Virus record (IMG/VR): IMGVR_UViG_3300049596_000342 | Coordinates: 1 to 35,664 of that record | Reading direction: 5' to 3' (one strand) | Source of the DNA: a virus | DNA length: 35,664 bases | Part shown: positions 29,367 through 35,664 of the stretch, one piece after another | Layout of the letters: each line of letters begins with the position of its first letter | How positions within the stretch are numbered: position 1 is the stretch's first letter | Program-made: the position numbers and the translations under genes | Notes under the pieces: model-generated | Seen by the model: the letters and a program-made list of their open reading frames with translations, nothing else | The model's database searches: none | Told to the model about the DNA's origin: nothing

Positions 29367-30245
29367 TTATTTCTGCCCGAAACCTTGCAATGCGATGTCT
29401 AAGTCGCTTAAAGCGTTGGCTGCCGCGGCAGATGGTTTAGATGAGCTTTGTGGGCTCTGTGTCGACTTTAGTGGCATACCGCCTCCATTGTCAGATACTT
29501 TCAAAAACTTGTTGTCGGCCAAGGCCATATCTGTGAGAGTGTCAAGGTCGAGTTCCTTTCCGTTGTCAAAGATAAGCATTTTATCATCATCTTTTGCAAC
29601 TAATTTTAACTTACCATCAATTTTTTTTATTGCCGCACTTTTTTCAGCAAGTTTTTTATTCAAAAACTCACGCGCAATCTTACTTTCAACATCCAAACCA
29701 AACTGACCTGGCAACTTCTTAGATGATATGATGCGGTTAATCTCCATCTCTGTAAACTCTCCATCATACTTTGCAACAATTGCATCGATAGCACTTTGCT
29801 TTTCAAATGCGGCATCAGTTGCAGCCTTGGAAAGTTGTGCGCTTAGTTCGTTAATCTTACGTTCAAGTTCTGCTTTATCACCTTTGCCATCGATTTGCTT
29901 TGATTTCAATTCAGCAATCTTTTTAATTGCAACCTCAACTTTGTTGTACGTGTTAGGGTCATCGGTAATCAGTTTGATAGTGTCATCATCGGCACCATTA
30001 TCCTTTAACCATGTTGAAACTTTATTGTTAAACGGATCAAGTGCCTCGGCTTTAAAATGTTTCTTGATATCGATGTTATTCTTAGCCTCATTTGCACTCA
30101 TAAGAGTAGTCAATGATTGGTCAACCTCATCAGGTATCTCAGCAACAAGTTCTTTGATGCCTATAAGTTGTCTGTATGTTTCAGAGTTAAGGTCGAAACC
30201 CGCTTTGGTAAGTAATTTTTTAATTGTATCAGCTAATATTGCCAT
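29367..30245 (-). CDS. Capsid scaffolding protein
   Basis: A 292-aa, highly charged, helical protein directly upstream of the capsid gene. A coiled-coil region (KAELERKINELSAQLSKAAT, about 125-145) is followed by a K/D/E-rich stretch and a low-complexity Ser/Ala/Pro linker, then ANALSDLDIALQGFGQK at the C-terminus, where scaffolds usually bind the coat. No protease triad is visible. The ATG has leader AAAACATAAACAAA. Confidence 0.78.
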   Translation of the reverse strand: MAILADTIKKLLTKAGFDLNSETYRQLIGIKELVAEIPDEVDQSLTTLMSANEAKNNIDIKKHFKAEALDPFNNKVSTWLKDNGADDDTIKLITDDPNTYNKVEVAIKKIAELKSKQIDGKGDKAELERKINELSAQLSKAATDAAFEKQSAIDAIVAKYDGEFTEMEINRIISSKKLPGQFGLDVESKIAREFLNKKLAEKSAAIKKIDGKLKLVAKDDDKMLIFDNGKELDLDTLTDMALADNKFLKVSDNGGGMPLKSTQSPQSSSKPSAAAANALSDLDIALQGFGQK

Positions 30246-30268
30246 TTTGTTTATGTTTTAAATTATAA

Positions 30269-30325
30269 TTAACGTGAGCCACCGCATCCTTTGCAGCCGC
30301 CTTTAGGTTTAGTTTGCTTTGCCAT
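30269..30325 (-). CDS. 18-aa CxxC micro-ORF in the head operon
   Basis: The ATG (30323-30325) overlaps the TAA of the 114-aa gene (TAATG coupling) and the frame ends in TAA at 30269-30271, before the scaffold gene. The product is MAKQTKPKGGCKGCGGSR: basic, Gly-rich, with one CxxC pair. It is too small to fold alone but could bind metal as a dimer or attach to a partner. The coupling supports translation. Confidence 0.5.
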   Translation of the reverse strand: MAKQTKPKGGCKGCGGSR

Positions 30326-30669
30326 TATTTCTTTGGTTTAGTGGTTTCGTTTTTAGCCTCTAACATCTCCATTAACTTAGCATTTTGCGCAATAAGCATC
30401 TCCATGATGTTTGTGTTCGCTGCATTCGGTTGCCCTTTGCGTGTCGGTGGGTAAAGAATAGAGTGTGCTTCAGCAACACCTAACTCTGCCGCTTGCTCGG
30501 TTGTCAATTCAACTTCCTCAACTTTGTACTTCTCGCGTTTTTCATTGCTTAAAGAACGCTTGTAAGTTTCGTGAAATTGTTTGTTTGTGCGGTTTAGTGG
30601 GAAGTAATTAACTTCGTTTCGCACGTTGGTAATCTTTAATAGTTTAAATAGTGTCGGATTTGTTTCCAT
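30325..30669 (-). CDS. Hypothetical head-region protein
   Basis: A 114-aa protein with a basic N-terminal part (LLKITNVRNEVNYFPLNRTN, then SLSNEKREKYKVEEVELTTE) and a helical C-terminus NTNIMEMLIAQNAKLMEMLE of coiled-coil type. The function is unknown; its place between MuF and scaffold suggests capsid assembly. A TACATTTG promoter candidate lies 29-56 nt upstream of the start, inside the end of the MuF gene. Confidence 0.6.
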   Translation of the reverse strand: METNPTLFKLLKITNVRNEVNYFPLNRTNKQFHETYKRSLSNEKREKYKVEEVELTTEQAAELGVAEAHSILYPPTRKGQPNAANTNIMEMLIAQNAKLMEMLEAKNETTKPKK

Positions 30670-30686
30670 TTTATTATTGGGTTTAA

Positions 30687-31604
30687 TTATTTATTTGCAA
30701 ATGTAGCAATTATATTCTTAGGTACAAGCGAAGCGGGTATCGGATATGCTTGGTGACCGCAGTTATAACCACCGCGATAAGTTTGGAAGTTACTTGGGTT
30801 GGTGTCTTCAATCATTCCTTGCGGTAAGTCAGTGCGTGGATTGATTTCTCCTTGCATTTCTTTAAATTCTGCAAAGTTGCCTTTGATAATCTTTGGCAGT
30901 TCGCTTCTGTGATAGTATTGCTTTTGCGTTAATGCCTTACAAAACGTTCGTGTTGTCTTTATATTACTGCCTACATAACGAAACCAATCCCAACCCAAAT
31001 CCGCGCTAATAGCTTGGTTAACGGTGGCGTTGTATTGATTGATTGAGTCGGTTGCAATCAGTTTAGTGTATCTAACTAATGCGCCATCAATTGTTGGTGT
31101 GCCATTGATGTAGTTGTTTAGTTCCTTTGATAGCTTAGAGTAACTTCCACCAGTAGTCACATAGGTGTTAATCATTTCGCGCACTGGAGTGATGAGGTTT
31201 TGATTTAATCCCGATTCGGTTAGGTTATCTAACGTAACCGATATTGATTGTTGCCTTATTGCCTCAACTACTTTCGGCGGTTTGAATTTCTTTTCAAGTG
31301 CTTTGTAGTAAGAAAAGTTAAGCGCGTTTACCTTATCGTAAAGCTTTGCAAATTTCGTTACACTTTCGCCATAATCGGAATCATCTAAAATGATTGTTTC
31401 CAAATCACTTTTAAGACTGGATAATAGTTTGATATTCTTAACAGAGTTCGTTATCGTATCGCCTTGAACACCTAACTCGCGTTGAAATTGTAACAGTCTC
31501 CGATAGATTTGTTCTTGGATTTTAGGCATCGCCTCATTCCAAGTAATCAAACCATTGTCAATGGCGTTTAATGTTGCTTGTATTTCTTTATTCGCTTGCG
31601 CCAT
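30687..31604 (-). CDS. MuF-like minor head protein
   Basis: A 305-aa protein. The first 180 residues are helical (SSLKSDLETIILDDSDYGES; KFAKLYDKVNALNFSYYKAL), as in portal-associated minor head proteins. The C-terminal domain has DSINQYNATVNQAISADLGW, then DWFRYVGSNIKTTRTFCKAL and YRGGYNCGHQAYPIPASLVP, which match the SPP1 gp7/MuF core with its conserved C..H. It likely rides inside the head or aids ejection. It overlaps the portal gene by 17 nt. Confidence 0.8.
   Translation of the reverse strand: MAQANKEIQATLNAIDNGLITWNEAMPKIQEQIYRRLLQFQRELGVQGDTITNSVKNIKLLSSLKSDLETIILDDSDYGESVTKFAKLYDKVNALNFSYYKALEKKFKPPKVVEAIRQQSISVTLDNLTESGLNQNLITPVREMINTYVTTGGSYSKLSKELNNYINGTPTIDGALVRYTKLIATDSINQYNATVNQAISADLGWDWFRYVGSNIKTTRTFCKALTQKQYYHRSELPKIIKGNFAEFKEMQGEINPRTDLPQGMIEDTNPSNFQTYRGGYNCGHQAYPIPASLVPKNIIATFANK
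30698..30725 (-). promoter_or_regulatory. Candidate internal promoter for the capsid genes
   Basis: On the minus strand TTG (30725-30723) lies 17 nt before TACATTTG (30705-30698). The box is inside the last codons of the MuF gene, and the same TACATTTGCA string is found at 11082-11073 and 14943-14934. The predicted start gives a 24-nt leader for the ATG at 30669. Confidence 0.45.
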
Positions 31605-33324
31605 TATCTACAATAGTAGCACCAAATATCTGATTAAACAATATGTCTTTAGTGTTTATTTCTTTCAATTTCTCAACTGCAAATGCATTCAATACCGCTT
31701 GTTGCTTTGACTTATCTAAGCGGTTAAATTCAGGATTCTCAGCGTATGCACGTTGAACAAAGTCTTGAATGTATGTGCTTATAACCGCATCAGTTTTAGA
31801 TAACATTTTATTGCTTACCAATAACGCTTTCTCCTCTTGCGTTTTACCACTCGCAGGATCAAGGTTAAATGCATCGCGCAACATATCTTGCATTGCAATG
31901 TCGTTAGGGAATCTTTTAACGATATATTCTAACTCTTGCGCACTTAATACCGCATCGTTTAGACCGCTATCCTTAGCCGCTTTAATCTCCTCAAGTATTA
32001 GTTGACTACCTAAGATATCAAACTGATTAGGCACAACGCAAACGGGCACCATTGACTTAATGGTTTCCACATCGTAAATCTCTTTATATCTCCACATCGC
32101 ACATAACTCAGCAATGTTAGTCATTATAGTTCCTATGTCAACTGCAACACCATAAAAAGTGTTGTTTGTTTCATCTCTATCGTATGCCTTTGCAACACCA
32201 CTTTGAGCCGCGGGTTGTGCCTCTAAAAACTGCATATTGATGGCAGCTAACGAACGATAACGCATCTCATTTATGCGTTTGTCCTGCAACTCAGCAATCT
32301 CGGTTTGTTTTTGAATGTAGCCCATCGGTGGAGTCGGTGCTGGCACTTCTCCCATCGTTGTTTTGGCAGGTCTTACACGTATAGTTTCGTAAGGCGATGT
32401 CGGTATTTGCCCATCCTTACACTTGCTATTAGTACATGGCACACGCTCTTGCTCTTTTGTAAACGTAAAGCCTTGACCGTTGCAACTTTTACATTGCTCA
32501 TCTTGGTAAATCCAAACCGTTGAATGAATGTGCTGCGTTATTTCAGCACGTAAATCACTAAACTCAACCGTTGCCACGTTAAGCCATGGGAGCATCGCTT
32601 TCAATCTACTTTGATATTCGCGGCCAAGTTCTTCTTCTTCTTCAACAACACCTCCGATAGTAAAGCCAGGGAATACACCTAAGCCATGGAATGTTTCCTC
32701 AACTAAATCAAACCCGTTTCCTTTCTTTTTCTTTCGCCACTTAGACCAACTAATCTTATCAATCGAATAATATACATTGCCATTGTCATCATCTTTGTAA
32801 ATAATGCTATTGCCCTCGTAATGGTAAACAATACTGCTTGAATTAATTACGTAAGGTTTCGGCTTCTTATATTCGGTTGGCTCAGCTTGTTCTGCCCACA
32901 CAATAATAACACCATTAGCATCAATTGTATATTGTTTTAAGCCCACTTGAAAAGCCCAATTTATTAATGACTTGGAAGCGGTAAAGTTTTTAGTAAGGTA
33001 TGTTTTTAAGTCCTCATCTTTGGCAATTCGTGGATATTGCGTGTCTGGAAATTTTAAAAAGAATCCATCCGCACGTTGTATTTTATTTAGTGCATTTAAC
33101 ACGCGATCGTAAACCTCGCTAAATACCGCCTCATAAGTTTTCTTACGATACTCCTTAACGATTATGTGTTCGTTAGGTCTTACCTCATCGATTAATTTAC
33201 GCGGATATTCTCCATCGGAATAGTATTGAAAGTTAACATACTCCTCATCTTCTATGTGTGGATTACGTGCGACATCTGCAACGATATCAGCATCAATAAT
33301 AATGTATTTGTTTTCGGTTTCCAT
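31588..33324 (-). CDS. Portal protein with DnaJ-like zinc-ribbon insertion
   Basis: A 578-aa protein of portal size, located before MuF, scaffold and capsid genes. The middle has AMLPWLNVATVEFSDLRAEI, the C-terminal third is helical (RINEMRYRSLAAINMQFLEA; NDAVLSAQELEYIVKRFPND), as in the stem, wing and crown. An insertion at about residues 278-305 carries CKSCNGQG and CTNSKCKDG, i.e. CxxCxGxG plus a second Cys pair, the pattern of a DnaJ-type zinc ribbon. The portal forms the DNA channel for TerL. The ATG directly follows the stop of a glycosyltransferase-like gene. Confidence 0.75.
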   Translation of the reverse strand: METENKYIIIDADIVADVARNPHIEDEEYVNFQYYSDGEYPRKLIDEVRPNEHIIVKEYRKKTYEAVFSEVYDRVLNALNKIQRADGFFLKFPDTQYPRIAKDEDLKTYLTKNFTASKSLINWAFQVGLKQYTIDANGVIIVWAEQAEPTEYKKPKPYVINSSSIVYHYEGNSIIYKDDDNGNVYYSIDKISWSKWRKKKKGNGFDLVEETFHGLGVFPGFTIGGVVEEEEELGREYQSRLKAMLPWLNVATVEFSDLRAEITQHIHSTVWIYQDEQCKSCNGQGFTFTKEQERVPCTNSKCKDGQIPTSPYETIRVRPAKTTMGEVPAPTPPMGYIQKQTEIAELQDKRINEMRYRSLAAINMQFLEAQPAAQSGVAKAYDRDETNNTFYGVAVDIGTIMTNIAELCAMWRYKEIYDVETIKSMVPVCVVPNQFDILGSQLILEEIKAAKDSGLNDAVLSAQELEYIVKRFPNDIAMQDMLRDAFNLDPASGKTQEEKALLVSNKMLSKTDAVISTYIQDFVQRAYAENPEFNRLDKSKQQAVLNAFAVEKLKEINTKDILFNQIFGATIVDNGASE

Positions 33325-34194
33325 TTAATAAGTATGGCGTTCTGGAGCCCATCTTCTTTTAGGCTGTTGTAAAAATTTATATCGCATATTCATTCTTAAT
33401 GCATGAATTTGCACAAGGTTGTTATAGATTGTTAATTGCACTTCACTTATTCTGTTACCTCCAATAGATACACCACAATAGTCATCTGTTAAATCCTTTA
33501 AGCGCATTGTTTTAGTTGAATCCATTGGCCAAAAAGTAGGGTGATACATCTCTTGATGGCAGTCAACACCTAACTGGCACATTGCAATCCATAGCGGTAA
33601 CTCATCGGGTATGCATCCAGCAAACTCAATGTTCTTTACACGTATGTTTTCAAAGTTTTCTACCCACTTTGCAAACAATGGATGTCCTTTTTTCCACCAT
33701 ATAAACTCGGAATGCACATTCCAAATCTTTTCAGTTGTAAATCCAAACGCTTCTTTTACTTCTAATAAGTTAGCCCATTGCTTTGAATCGGCAGTAATCT
33801 CATCACTATCATAGTTTTTAAACCCGCTATTCTTTACCGCGAAATCAATTCCCTTTAGTGATTCGATTACCTCGTTTATTTTATGATTGTTAATCATAAT
33901 CACATCGGCATCAATAAACAACGTATAGTCATAAGGAGTTAACTGATCCATGTGCGCCTTTGCTTTAATGTAACAAGTTTCATTATCCTTTAACGTGTAA
34001 CAATGTGGCGGGATTTCTTTTATCTCTGTAAACAAAGCTTTATAATCCTCATCTAAACGCGTGATAGTATCGGCTTGCGTTACTAATGTTATAGGTAAGT
34101 GACAACCGTTTGCACGTAATGACATTGCAAGGTTTGCAGCCATGCACCCATAGTTTTTATGGCCGATTCCGATTAAAAGTATTCCAGTTGTCAT
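33325..34194 (-). CDS. GT-A type glycosyltransferase-like protein
   Basis: A 289-aa protein with an N-terminal Rossmann-like strand (GILLIGIGHKNYGCMAANLA). YDYTLFIDADVIM (about 88-100) contains the DxD metal motif, and FIWWKKGHPLFAKWVENFEN (about 164-183) is typical of family 8-like transferases. Substrate and target are unknown. It lies between a tail gene and the portal in the virion operon, so it may glycosylate virion proteins or prevent superinfection by modifying the host surface. Neither is shown. It overlaps the preceding gene by 4 nt. Confidence 0.72.
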   Translation of the reverse strand: MTTGILLIGIGHKNYGCMAANLAMSLRANGCHLPITLVTQADTITRLDEDYKALFTEIKEIPPHCYTLKDNETCYIKAKAHMDQLTPYDYTLFIDADVIMINNHKINEVIESLKGIDFAVKNSGFKNYDSDEITADSKQWANLLEVKEAFGFTTEKIWNVHSEFIWWKKGHPLFAKWVENFENIRVKNIEFAGCIPDELPLWIAMCQLGVDCHQEMYHPTFWPMDSTKTMRLKDLTDDYCGVSIGGNRISEVQLTIYNNLVQIHALRMNMRYKFLQQPKRRWAPERHTY

Positions 34195-35075
34195 TCGCAG
34201 TTAGAATTAAAGTTGTTAAATGGCGTTTCAAAGATAGTAAAATCTGAGCTCCAAATGTTTACGTTTTGCATTATTTCGGGATAATTATTGTTATACTCAT
34301 CCTCAAATCGTGCTTGTATTTGAGTTGTAAAGTTTTCGGGTGTGAAGTAAATGCCATCGTGATTCAATGCAATTACTAAGTTTTGATGCACTTCCTCTGG
34401 CACATCATCGACATAACCTTTATAACGCTTTGCCAATCGCGCCGATAATAGTTGGCGGCTTCCATCAGGGCGAACGTAAACAGTTTTGTCGCTGCTAATG
34501 TTTGGCTCTTTAAAGTATAATGGTAAACGGATTTTATTTATTGTCAATGCTATGTTTGGAAACGTGCCAAATGCTCTATAAACAAACCCAAAAGCGTTAG
34601 ATGTGTTTATGTATTCAAGTTTAGTTGTCAAACATTTATCGTTAACCTTTTTAAAGCATTGGTTGGATACAAAATATGCTAAATCAATACTGCCACCCGT
34701 AAGCATACCTATTTGAAAACAATCGCCCTCACTTATTCCATTAGTTAAATCACTCCCAAAAAAGTTAATATAAATATTATAAATCGGTATTGAGCCTCCA
34801 TAAATGCCATTAGCCACAACTGAAATGCTATACCCAGTTAAGGTTATTCCCGTTCCTGATGCGGGTATTAATTGAACATCTATATTGGCAGAAGTCAATA
34901 CTTCGCTTGATGCAATGTTTACTTGAAAAGCTAAATCTTTTTCATCATAAATCGGTAAGCAAAAGTCCTTTTGTATTCCGCATTCGGTATCAGTTACATA
35001 CTCGGGAATCCCTAAATCATTCGCCAAGTTGTAAAAGGTTACAAAGCTATTAGGTATATTTAATATCGCTGCCAT
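34191..35075 (-). CDS. Structural tail or baseplate protein, hypothetical
   Basis: A 294-aa protein of a beta-rich type with several Cys (TDTECGIQKDFCLPIYDEKD; SEGDCFQIG; CFKKVNDKCLTTKLEYINTS), and RPDGSRQLLSARLAKRYKGY (about 203-222). It follows the 737-aa tail protein with TAATG coupling. The N-terminal part resembles small beta-sandwich domains of tail proteins. The exact role is unknown, perhaps a tail tip component. A TATCTTTG box lies inside its 3' end but is within codons and not well supported as a promoter. Confidence 0.6.
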   Translation of the reverse strand: MAAILNIPNSFVTFYNLANDLGIPEYVTDTECGIQKDFCLPIYDEKDLAFQVNIASSEVLTSANIDVQLIPASGTGITLTGYSISVVANGIYGGSIPIYNIYINFFGSDLTNGISEGDCFQIGMLTGGSIDLAYFVSNQCFKKVNDKCLTTKLEYINTSNAFGFVYRAFGTFPNIALTINKIRLPLYFKEPNISSDKTVYVRPDGSRQLLSARLAKRYKGYVDDVPEEVHQNLVIALNHDGIYFTPENFTTQIQARFEDEYNNNYPEIMQNVNIWSSDFTIFETPFNNFNSNCE

Positions 35076-35664
35076 TATCTTCTAATTAAAAGTTTAAATT
35101 CTGCTAATCCCTCGTTTGGATCGTGATTGATTTCAACAATGTTACCAATGTAGTAAGTGTCTGAGCATCTAAAACGAATCGCACCATAAGGATTTACTTT
35201 AACATCTTCAAAGTCTGCCATCGAAAATGGTGCGGTAAAGGTCACATATTCAGTCTTCCAAATTGGTGTTTCATAATATACATCGCCCATTATCGCAGTG
35301 CTTATTGTTGCGTTTTCGGTTATAGGTTGGTTTTCTATTTGACAAATTGAAGTCATTTCACCCGTTGCAATATAATTACCAGTGCCACTTGTAAAGATTT
35401 GCGATTCATTTGTTGCTATTGGTGTCGCTGCGGCAATAGATTTAAACCACCTTAACAAGTTGCGCACTGGTGTCAATACATAATTCATTCGTGTTGATGG
35501 CGAATAGATGTTTGCAGCTCCATTGTCAACACCTCTATAAGCATATAAGTTAGCATCCTCAACAATAGCGTGCACAATAAACAAGTCATCATCATAACGC
35601 CAATCACTTGTGCCCGTTATTGCTTGGTTTTTTCTGCGTGTTATTTCAATCGTATATCCTGCAC
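35075..35664 (-). CDS. Large tail protein (3' part of the gene that crosses the join)
   Basis: The 3' end of the 737-aa gene whose start is at 1751. The frame passes the join in register, because bases 35538-35664 repeat 1-127. Visible segments include DLFIVHAIVEDANLYAYRG and YIGNIVEINHDPNEGLAEFK close to the end. The stop TAA (35075-35077) overlaps the next ATG. A TTG at 35582-35584 is only an internal codon. The bases beyond 35537 duplicate the left end. Confidence 0.85.
   Translation of the reverse strand, partial: AGYTIEITRRKNQAITGTSDWRYDDDLFIVHAIVEDANLYAYRGVDNGAANIYSPSTRMNYVLTPVRNLLRWFKSIAAATPIATNESQIFTSGTGNYIATGEMTSICQIENQPITENATISTAIMGDVYYETPIWKTEYVTFTAPFSMADFEDVKVNPYGAIRFRCSDTYYIGNIVEINHDPNEGLAEFKLLIRR
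35538..35664. repeat. Direct terminal repeat, right copy (contig overlap)
   Basis: Identical to bases 1-127. Removing one copy gives a circle of 35,537 bp with an intact tail gene across the join. Confidence 0.95.

Noticed and set aside
29728-30261. 177-aa plus-strand ORF
   Set aside because: It is antisense to the scaffold gene and made of S/L/A runs that mirror its Lys/Asp/Glu/Ala codons.
34220-34227. TATCTTTG box inside the 294-aa tail gene
   Set aside because: It is part of conserved-looking codons and no suitable -33 element was confirmed; it may be chance.
35075-35584. Independent 169-aa gene at the right end
   Set aside because: Its TTG is an internal codon. The frame is the 3' end of the 737-aa gene that starts at 1751 once the ends are joined.
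1-35664. Integrase, repressor-type lysogeny module, tRNA genes, insertion sequences, diversity-generating retroelement
   Set aside because: Searched by eye for the usual motifs (tyrosine or serine recombinase, cI-like domain, tRNA cloverleafs, reverse transcriptase, transposase) and none was recognised. A repressor of unknown type cannot be excluded.

Overview
The window is a complete or near-complete genome of a tailed phage of the siphovirus type, about 35% GC, probably infecting a member of the Bacteroidota. The host inference rests on Bacteroidota-type promoters (TTTG or TTG, 17-22 nt, then TAnnTTTG), A/C-rich leaders in place of Shine-Dalgarno sequences, a BT4734/VirE-type primase and a DUF3127 protein. 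The first 127 bases are repeated exactly as the last 127, so the molecule closes on itself at 35,537 bp. One 737-aa tail gene is cut by the arbitrary ends and is restored when they are joined. I see no integrase, excisionase, tRNA, CRISPR array, transposon or reverse transcriptase, so nothing here points to a temperate lifestyle.

Layout. A divergent control region (about 16,860-16,983) separates the two arms. Leftward (minus strand) from it come small unknown genes and two putative helix-turn-helix proteins (16.9-15.0 kb). Next is a replication/recombination block (14.9-8.4 kb): DUF3127 OB-fold SSB-like protein, RecT-like annealing protein, Gp157-like protein, PD-(D/E)XK nuclease, BT4734-type primase, SF3/DUF5906-type helicase, an AT-rich iteron region that may be the origin, and a VRR-NUC nuclease. 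Then follow small and large terminase, a glycosyltransferase and a methyltransferase, small membrane genes, a tail assembly chaperone with a likely -1 frameshift product, the tape measure, and two large tail proteins that run through the join. Past the join, still on the minus strand, come a second glycosyltransferase, portal, MuF-like protein, scaffold, major capsid protein, connector and neck genes, two tandem paralogous tail-tube-like proteins, a tail fibre, a LamG-like receptor-binding candidate and two tiny membrane proteins (35.0-21.7 kb).

Rightward (plus strand, 17.0-21.7 kb) lies a lysis and accessory arm: small membrane proteins, an M15-type endolysin, a holin candidate and a protein with u-spanin topology. 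After these come an 18-20 bp palindromic operator candidate, a promoter, a short RNA with an intrinsic terminator, an apparently leaderless small gene, a calcineurin-like phosphoesterase and two unknown genes. This arm converges directly on the minus-strand arm with only 3 bp between stop codons.

The least ordinary features are non-coding or easily missed. They are a compact three-way-junction RNA of about 125 nt with its own promoter and terminator (10,945-11,071); an a-b-a'-b' attenuator-like leader (12,682-12,768); the short RNA at 19,619-19,676; two genes whose start codon lies exactly 4 nt after a TATCTTTG box; a 93-codon -1 frame that opens exactly at a T9 slippery run upstream of the tape measure; several micro-ORFs of 18-55 codons coupled to their neighbours; and a portal with a DnaJ-like CxxCxGxG insertion.
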